The notes beneath the pieces are model-generated. The model saw nothing but the letters and a program-made list of their open reading frames with translations, was not told where the DNA came from and did not search any database. From NCBI GenBank assembly GCA_003024785.1, contig PUQB01000096.1, forward strand, positions 469,333 through 533,332: DNA of 64,000 nucleotides. Reading direction: 5' to 3'. Below are positions 56,514 to 64,000 of the stretch, one piece after another. The DNA is from Selaginella tamariscina. Its lineage: Eukaryota; Streptophyta; Lycopodiopsida; Selaginellales; Selaginellaceae. The translations under genes were made by a program, and so were the position numbers. Positions within the stretch are counted from its first letter, which is position 1, and every line of letters begins with the position of its first letter.

Positions 56514-58557
56514 TTGGCAGTCCACACGTATCGTCTGTTAATGCTATATGACCAGAATGTATACATGTACAAATGGACTTTCATAAAATTTATGAGCTAC
56601 TTACATTCTTCGTCTGAGCGTGGAGAATTTGATGCAACAAGACAGGTGAGATATCACCGTCAGCGCCAAGACAAAGAACAAACGGTTTTGGCACTGCTCG
56701 CTGCGATCAAACAGTGCGGTAAGAGTGGCAACCTGAAACGAGGGAAGGAACTACACTGTAGTGCAGTTGAAGCTGGCCATCACAGGAACAAATACATAGC
56801 TAATGCTCTCATCACTATGTATGCCAAGTGCGGTAGCATGCTACATGCACGGGATGTGTTCGACTCCTTGGATTGCCGGAATGCTGTCTTGTGGAGCAGT
56901 CTCATTCTGGGTTACGTGGACAACTGCCAGAGCTTGATAGCAATGGAGTGCTTTGCGAGCATGGACTGTGAACCAGACTCATTTGCATTCGTGGCAGCAC
57001 TCAAGGCATGCACCAAACTAGCCGCTGAGAAACAATGGCACAGTTTAGAGAAGGGAATGTCGATTCACATGCAAGCCAAAGCAGGTGGATTTGATACAAA
57101 CATGTTTGTGGCAACCAACTTGGTGGTCATGTACAGCAAATGTGGAAGCATGCGAGATGCCGTGCTGTATTTGACAGGATGGAGACTCGTGATATTGTTT
57201 CCTGGACTAGTCTTCTCCTGGGTTACGAGGAAACGGGGGAGCACTTTGCAGCTATCGACTTACTTGCGAGCATGGACTGCGAACCAGACTGTGTTACACT
57301 TGTAGCTGCACTCAAGGCCAGCACAGCGGACAGAAATGCATGTTTAGAGAAGGGGATGGCCGTCCATAGGCAAGTCAAAGAGCGTGGGTTCGATACAGAC
57401 ATTCGCCTGGCAAACAGCTTGCTGGACATGTATAGCAAGTGCGGAAGGATGAAAGATGCGCGGGCTGTTTTTGATAACATAGCTGATCGGAATTCTGTGG
57501 GGTGGAACATTCTCATTCTTGGGTATATTATGGATGGGCAGAGCTTGTTAGCTCTAGATCTATTCACAAGCATGGACTGTGAGCCGGACATTAGAACTTT
57601 TGTGGCTGTGATCAAGGGTGCTTGGCCCTGGAACAGTTGGACAGTCAGCTGTGCTTGGAGAAGGGGATGTTCATCCATAGACAGGTCAAGGACGTGGATA
57701 TGATACAGACGTATTTGGTGGCGACGAATCTGGTGGACATGTATACCAAGTTTGGATGCTGCGAGATGCTCAAGCCGTTTTTGACAACATGGTCTATAAG
57801 AGCGTTGTTTCGTGGAACGTCCTCATTTAGGGTATGCAGAAGCTGGGAGAGCTTGAGGGCACTAGACTTGTTCACCAGCATGGACTGTGAACCAGACTCT
57901 GCTACATTCGCAGCTCTACTCAAGGGATGCAGTAATATCACATGTGGCATATGGACAGAGAGTCACGCCCAAGTTTGCAAGGTTGGACTGGAACAAGATC
58001 AAGTTGTAGCAACCTGTTTGGTGGACTTCCACTCCAAGTGCGGTCGGATGGCTGTTTCAGAGCAGGTATTTAACAACATGACTTGTCCGGATGCTGTGGC
58101 CTGGAGTGCCTTGGTAGCAGGATGCGGTTCACATGGGTGCACGTCTGAGGTCCTAAGTACGATTAGGAAGATGCAGGAGGCTTGTGTGGAAATGAATGAT
58201 ATCACCTGGCTCTCCATTCTTACGGCTTGCAGCCATGCTGGTATGGTGGACTTGGGTACCAAGTATTTTGACTCTATGCCCAGCCCAAGCATGGAACACT
58301 ACACTTGCGTTGTTGACATGTTTAACAGAGCCAACAAGTTGCAAGAAGCACTGTCAACTGTGAGAAGCATGCCTTTTGAAGCTGACAGTGCTGTGTGGAG
58401 AAGTTTGTTTGGGGCATGTAGAAACTTGGGTAACCTGGAAGTGGGCATCCTTGTGTTCAATGCTTTACTGGGCTGCAAAAAGCTTGATTCTTCTGCCTAT
58501 GCACTCATGGGTGACGTGTGCACACAGGAAAATAGACTCAAGAGCACTCTGGGGTAA
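56514..58557 (+). pseudogene. PLS-class PPR gene, frame interrupted
   Basis: Plant PPR proteins bind organelle RNAs for editing, splicing or stabilisation. This intronless gene encodes about a dozen repeats. Examples are YIANALITMYAKCGSMLHAR, VATNLVVMYSKCGS, ANSLLDMYSKCGRMKDARAV, MEEMNDITWLSILTACSHAG-like and YTCVVDMFNRANKLQEAL. The phrase SMDCEPD recurs at a regular step of one PLS triplet. The C-terminus stops in an E-type repeat (SSAYALMGDVCTQENRLKS), with no E+ or DYW domain. The frame is lost at least at about 57160, 57620, 57720 and 57770-57840. Conserved repeats on both sides of each point mean that either it is a young pseudogene or the sequence has indels here. The N-terminus before about 56640 is uncertain. 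Confidence 0.75.
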
Positions 58558-59700
58558 CTTGTGCTTGTGAACTTTGTGTATCACCGTATATGCATGTGCA
58601 TTTAACAATATATATATGTGTAAGTTGAGGTTCATAGTTAAACATAACTCTAATTTACATTACATAACACATTCTTTGTGTTTTATTCGTGTAACATTTA
58701 ATCAATCTATTTATTTAGTCTATCCATTAACCCTATAAAATTCCATGATGTCTTAACTGCATGCATTATAAACACTTAGTCATTTACACATTCCAGTAAG
58801 ACAGCATTTAATTCATGATGTCTTAACACATTGTTAATTCAAACCTGGTAACATTTATAAATATTTCTAAGTAGTAAATATGGTTGGTGCAGGCAGAGCA
58901 ATTTCATTGGAGGAGCCTCATAGTGTACTGGATGTTAGCACTTTTATTGAATTACATGTAATGATAAACTTTAACTAAATAACTTTGATAATCATGTTAG
59001 ATTATTGTATAGGCTTAACAATTGAAATGATCATTAACTTAGTTATTATCTTTTACTTAATTGTACCTTTAATTTAATTGTTACCTTTAATTTAATGAGT
59101 TTATTTTTAAGTTAAACATTTAATTTAGTTATTATTCTTAATTTGGTAAATTAATTTCTAAGTTAAATTCTTAACCTCATTTGTTTTAGTGGATCCTTAA
59201 TTAATAAATTTAAGAGTTTAATATTTTAATTTAAAAATAAATTCATCAAATTAAATTTAAAAATAAACTTATCAAGTTAAAAATAATAAAAAAGATTAAA
59301 TATTTAACTTAAGAATAAACTCATTAAGAATTTCTCTAGACCATGTTATTCTTAATATAGTAAAATACTTATGAATTTATAATTACATGCCTAATTTAAT
59401 GATTTAATAGCGCCACGTGGGTTTAATATTTACAATTGTAAGATCCACGTGTACGGCTGCATGTGCACATATTATTATTAGCGTAGTGGATTTTGATAGC
59501 CGTCGGATTGGATTCAATCTGGACCACTCGCTCTTGTATATAAGTTAGGGTTTCTGAACTAATGGATATACACATTTCTATATTCCGAGCTCTCACATTG
59601 GTGGAGGTGAGGGGCACCTCTAATTGTCCCTACGGAGTGCTCGGATTTGTGTCTTTTTTATCAATTTTCTTTATCTTTTAGGTCTAGCTTTTCCATTGTC
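58558..59700. other. AT-rich intergenic region
   Basis: No gene was recognised. It is strongly AT-rich, with an inverted repeat at 59086-59335. From about 59530 a TATA-like CTTGTATATAAG and a short GC-richer stretch may be the promoter part or LTR end of element H. No second LTR copy is in the window to confirm it. Confidence 0.5.
59086..59335. repeat. Long imperfect inverted repeat (possible MITE)
   Basis: The left arm at about 59091-59155 contains AATGAGTTTATTTTTAAG. The right arm at about 59265-59328 contains the complement, CTTAAGAATAAACTCATT. Pairing extends roughly 60 bp with scattered mismatches around an AT-rich centre of about 110 bp. Ends and target duplication are not clear. Confidence 0.6.
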
Positions 59701-59717
59701 TAGATCTATTCTTTCTT

Positions 59718-62700
59718 GTGGATTTTGTTTTTTTTCGTCATGAATCCACAACAGCAAATCCCTTGTCTGTGGAGCAGTTACTCATGCAATTGTTGGATGC
59801 CATGCGTGTGCAACTGAACAATCATTCTCAGTTGATGGCAGCATTCACAGTCCAGGGTACTCCTCCTACTCATGTTGCAAACCCCCGTGTCCGGCCGGAT
59901 TTCTTTCGCGGAAATCCTGGAGATGATGTGTACCATTGGTTTGACCACTTCATTGTGGTTGCCACATATCATTCGTGGGACGGTGCTCAGTGTTTGCGCG
60001 AGTTTCCTACTTGTCTTCAAGGGACGGCGTTGCAGTGGTACAATGGTCTGGACGTTGCAACTCGTGGAGATTGGAATATTCTTCCAGAGATCTTCAAACG
60101 TGCATTTGGGCATGCGGACGACTGTGATGATGCTTTTCAGCAGTTGCATCGTATTCGTCAGGAGCCATCTGAGTCGGTGATGCAGTTTGGTGTTCGCTTT
60201 CGAAGCCTTTTGCTGCGTGCAGAACCTAACATGTCGGAACGCATCAAGTTAGGTATGTTGTGGCCAGCACTTCGTCAAGACCTTGTGGGGCTTGTGCATG
60301 CACTAGCTCCAGTGACTCTTGACGATGCTTTGAGGCTGGCACAACGATATGAGTCGTCACCTCTCCCACTTGCCTTCACGTGCTCTTGTTCCACTTCATG
60401 TTGGGGATGGACCTGCTCCGATGGAGGTTGAGGCTGTTGCCGCTCGTGTACCAGCACAAGGTGGGCCCGTGGACGAGGACGTGGACGTGCAGTTCGTTGT
60501 TGGGCGTGTGATGAGGTTGGACACACGTATCGGCGCTGTCAACGGTTTCCCGATTGGCGTCCCCCATTTCCAGGATGGAGGCCATGGCGTCAACAACGTC
60601 CGGTTGGTGCTGCTGCAGTGGAAGGTTGTGATGCGGTGGATCTTCCGGGAAACGACGAATCGCACGAGTAGAGGAGGGTCCTCGTGCGAATAAATTAGTG
60701 ACCCCTCCATCTTTCTTTCGGGAGTATCATCAAGGGGTTCACTCGGCACCAAATCATCCGGTTTTCACTTTTCAAGCTCGTTTTAATCACACGCCACGTC
60801 CTGTTTTCCTTTCAGTGTTGGTGGATACAGGTTCAAGTTTGTCCTCTGTTTCTCAATCTGTTGCTACACGTTGCAGCCTTCATTTGCGTCGTGCGGAGAA
60901 CCAGTCTTCATTCTGTACGGCAACGGACATACTCATGCTTGTTCGCGGATGAAGTGGACATTGTTGTTCGTGTGGATGATCGTGAGCTCGAGCTTCAATC
61001 TTTGCGGGTGGTGCCGAGTCAAGCTTTTCACCTTATTCTTGGTATGGATTGGTTAACTCGCAATCATGCCAAGTGTGACTTTGAAAAGTCTCCCCCTTGT
61101 TTGACTCTCCCTCGTCTTTCTTCCATTCCTCTTACTTCTATTCCACTTCGTCCATCTGCTTCCACCTCTGCTTCCATCACTTTTGTCTCACCCTTTTCCA
61201 ACCATTTTCCCTTCATGCTCTTCCTTTCTTCTCTGGATCCATCAGATGATCGTCGTGCTGTAGTTGTTGATCAACTCAAGAAGGAGTATGCTGATCTTTT
61301 CAACTTCGACTTGTCATCTGGGGCCAAGATTGCGACACGCCACCCTATTCCAACTGGAGATGCTAGGCCAATCAAGGTACCTGTTCGGCGTCGGTCACCA
61401 AAGGAGCTCAAGATCTTACGAGCGAATGTCAAAGAGATGTTGGAGAAGGGTGTTATCCGAAATCTCGAAGTCCTTGGGCGTGCGAACCTCACCTTGTGAC
61501 GAAGCCTGATGGGAGCGTTCGATTCTGCATTGACTATCGCCCATTAAATGAGGTAACCGTCTCAGATGTGTACCCACTTCCTCATACTGCAGACCTTTTG
61601 GATCGACTGGGGCGGAGCCGTTGGTTCACCAAGTTAGATCTCGCATCTGGATATTGGCAAGTTCCGATGGCTGACATGGACATTCCCAAGACTGCTTTTC
61701 GAACACCATTTGGCCTGTACGAGTTCTTGGTGATGCCTTTCGGTTTGAGCAATGCTCCAGCAACTTTCCAACGTATGATGGACGAGGTTCTTTGCGACAT
61801 GCCGGAGGTGACTGCCGATTTCATCGATGATGTTTTGATCCATTCGGATGGAACGTGGGAGGAGCATGTCGGTGATGTACGTAAGGTTTTGGATCGGTGC
61901 GGGAAGTTGGTTTGAAGTTGAAGCCATCTAAGTGTGTGTTTGGATCAAAGGACACCACTTATCTGGGTTATCGCATTTCACGTGAAGGTTTGCAAGTCGA
62001 TCCTGACAAACTAGTTGCAGTTTTGAAGTTCCCTACGCCAAAGTGTGTGAATGATGTGCAACGCTTTCTTGGCAAGGTACAATATCTGGGTCGTTTTGTG
62101 GATCATCTTTCAGATCGTACTGCACCGTTGCGCGCGTTGTTGAAATCGTCAATGACTTCTTTTGTTTGGTCTAAGGATTGCAAGCAGGCATTTGCAGATC
62201 TCAAAGAGTTGTTGACGACTCCTCCAGTTTTGGCGTACCCGGATTACACCGTCCTTTCATCTTGCGTGTAGATGCTTCTGACATCGGCCTCGGGGGTGTA
62301 TTGATGCAGGAGAGTACAAGTGTTCCTGGCCAACGACATCCCATTGTACATCAGCCGTACATTGCAGCCAGCAGAGGTGAATTACTCCACAGAAAAGGAG
62401 TGTCTAGCAGCAGTTTGGGGTTTTGAGAAGCTCCATGCCTACTTGCATGGTTCGCGGACGTTGTTGGAAGGCGATCATGCAGCAGTCACTTCGTTGTTGA
62501 AGCGAAGAATTTGATTGGGCGTACTGCTCGGTGGGCCTTGAAACTTCAAATTTACGACTTTGAAGTTGTTCATCGTCCAGGGAGTTCCATGGCTGATGCT
62601 GATGCTCTTTCTCGGGCTCCTCTTCCACCTTCTCTCTCTTTGTTGCCCCAGAGGAACCAGTTGTTCCAGCTTCAGTGGACTTTTTGGATGAAGATTCCGT

Positions 62701-64000
62701 ACCATCAGCAGTTGCTGTGCTTGACGTTCAGTGTCCGCAGAATGCAGAGTTAGATTTGCCGTCTTTGGATGAGGTTCGGGAAGCTCAAAAGGTTGAGCCG
62801 TGGATTCGAAGGCTTCGTGATGGGTTTGAGAATCCTGCATCACTTGCTGATGACTTGCCTTTCAGGCATTTACATTCGTATCGCCTTCAGGATGACCTTC
62901 TTTATTTTGTGGGGACTGATCCAGATGATCCTTTGCGGTTGGTGGTGCCTTCAATCTTCATTCCACGCTTCCTCCATGCTTACCATGACTCTCCTATTCT
63001 TGGGGGCACATGGGACATCGTCGGGTGATGGAGAAGCTGCACAGATCTTTCTATTGGCCGGAGTTGCGAGGAGATGTGATTCGGTATGTGCGTAGCTGTG
63101 TGTGGTGCCAAGCTCGCAATACTCCCCCATGTGCTTCGGAAGGACGGTTGGAGTCAATTGCAGTTTCTCGTCCGTTTGAATTGGTGGCATTTGATTTGAT
63201 GGGACCTTTTCCGCGGTCAACTGCTGGTAACGAGTACGTTATTATTGCTTCTGATTACCTAACTCGTTGGGTAGAAGTTGGTGCTCTTGCTAGTGCGACT
63301 GCTTCTGCTGTTGGTCAGTTTCTCCTTAATCGGGTCGTGTTTCAGCATTCTTGTCCGGAGCGAATTCTCTCGGATAATGGTCCTGCATTTATGGCTGAGG
63401 CATTTCATGTTTTGACATCTCGATAGGGATACGCCACACTTTCACAAGTGCTTATCATCCTCAGACAGATGGTTTAGTGGAACGGCTCGTCAGAACCTTC
63501 AAGGGGATGATCGAAGTATGTGAACTTTCAACATTCGATTGGGATGGTTATCTGCCGTCTCTCCGATATGCTTATGTCACTGGAGTTCAAAGTTCCATTG
63601 GTACTTCCCCATATAAGCTCTTGTATGGTCATGACCCGGTGTTGCCAACGGAGTTGGGTTTGCCTTCTCGGTTACCGCGAGCTGCTGATGCTAGGTCGTG
63701 GGATCGGTATCTGACAAGCATTCTTCCATTGGTTCGTGCGGAGTCAGCAGAACACTTGGGCCGCGTACAAGTAGGACAACAACAACGCTACAACTCGCAT
63801 CATCGTCCTCCTGCGGAGTACAAGGTTGATGAACTGGTGTTGGTTCGTTTTCCCAAGCTTACGGTACGTGGTTTAGCTAAGAGTCTCCTTCCTCAGTGGA
63901 AAGGACCGTATCGAGTGCTACGGCAAGTAGGGCCACAGGTTTATGAGGTTCGGCACGACATTCAACCCGATCCTCCGGAGATTGTACATGTACAACGGTT
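59718..64000 (+). mobile_element. Element H: non-chromodomain Ty3/gypsy retrotransposon, partial
   Basis: Plus-strand gypsy element running off the right edge, unrelated to A, C and E. Parts in order are: gag (59718-60380, RPDFFRGNPGDDVYHWFDHF); a CCHC knuckle (CWACDEVGHTYRRC, about 60498-60540); protease (VLVDTGSSLSSVS, about 60815); RT (about 61340-61930, CIDYRPLNEVTVSDVYPLPH, FGLSNAPATFQRMMDE, FIDDVLIHSDG); and RNase H (about 62260-62520, RVDASDIGLGGVLMQE). Integrase follows with zinc module (about 63010-63120, HRSFYWPELRGDVIRYV) and core (about 63160-63700). A C-terminal module LPQWKGPYRVLRQVGPQVYE at about 63890 resembles the GPY/F motif. No chromodomain is seen before the edge. It is broken in roughly half a dozen places; the conserved motifs suggest moderate age. 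It may belong to the lycophyte/bryophyte gypsy lineages described as Selgy or Phygy, which is an inference. Confidence 0.88.

Noticed and set aside
57223-57678. Antisense reading frame opposite the PPR gene
   Set aside because: The plus strand shows clear PPR repeats; the antisense frame is their shadow.
1-64000. Bacterial, viral or organellar origin of the window
   Set aside because: Spliced plant nuclear genes and plant LTR retrotransposons dominate; no operons, plastid genes or phage modules were seen.

Overview
The window is nuclear DNA of a land plant. Genes are split by many short GT-AG introns (mostly about 50-150 bp) and belong to plant families: LAG1/LOH ceramide synthase, ELM1, GT47, MscS-like, SRT1, ABCF and PPR. 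Plant Ty3/gypsy elements with an initiator-Met primer site fill the rest. The very short introns, gene spacing and PPR style suggest a lycophyte such as Selaginella. That is an inference; no species marker is visible.

Layout. Bases 1-38,300 are a pile of nested LTR elements with no recognisable host gene. A young chromodomain Ty3/gypsy family with 0.96-0.99 kb LTRs is present as A (1-2852, minus, runs off the left edge), C (12675-20012, minus, both LTRs, TSD GTATG), E (25892-31239, plus) and F (25374-33972, minus, split by E). A sister family with 1.7-1.8 kb LTRs is present as two solo LTRs (11250-20422, split by C; 22128-23826, TSD CCCAG), element G (33973-36404) and fragments. An older unrelated Ty3/gypsy element B (2853-11249 and about 20423-20745) hosts a solo LTR which hosts C, a three-level nest. 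A PIF/Harbinger transposase relic lies at 38340-39020.

Bases 39,300-58,560 are a dense gene island: ceramide synthase (-), a decayed phosphoglycerate-mutase-like gene (-), a PPR relic (+), a small membrane-anchored hevein-domain protein (+), ELM1-like (-), GT47 (-), MscS-like channel (+), small RBR protein (-), SRT1/SIRT6-type sirtuin (-), ABCF/GCN20-type ATPase (+) and a PPR gene (+). Two head-to-head pairs share short promoters: GT47/MscS with 248 bp and SRT1/ABCF with 84 bp between start codons.

Bases 58,558-59,700 are AT-rich and hold a long imperfect inverted repeat. From about 59,700 to the right edge lies a third kind of Ty3/gypsy element (H), with gag through integrase and a GPY/F-like tail.

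The host genes do not form one pathway: they serve sphingolipid synthesis, mitochondrial division, wall glycan synthesis, organelle osmotic control, ubiquitination, chromatin deacetylation and translation control. Single-base frame discrepancies recur in otherwise well-conserved host exons, and near-identical repeat copies differ mostly by 1-2 base length changes. Residual sequencing indels are therefore likely, so 'broken' calls here should be treated with caution.
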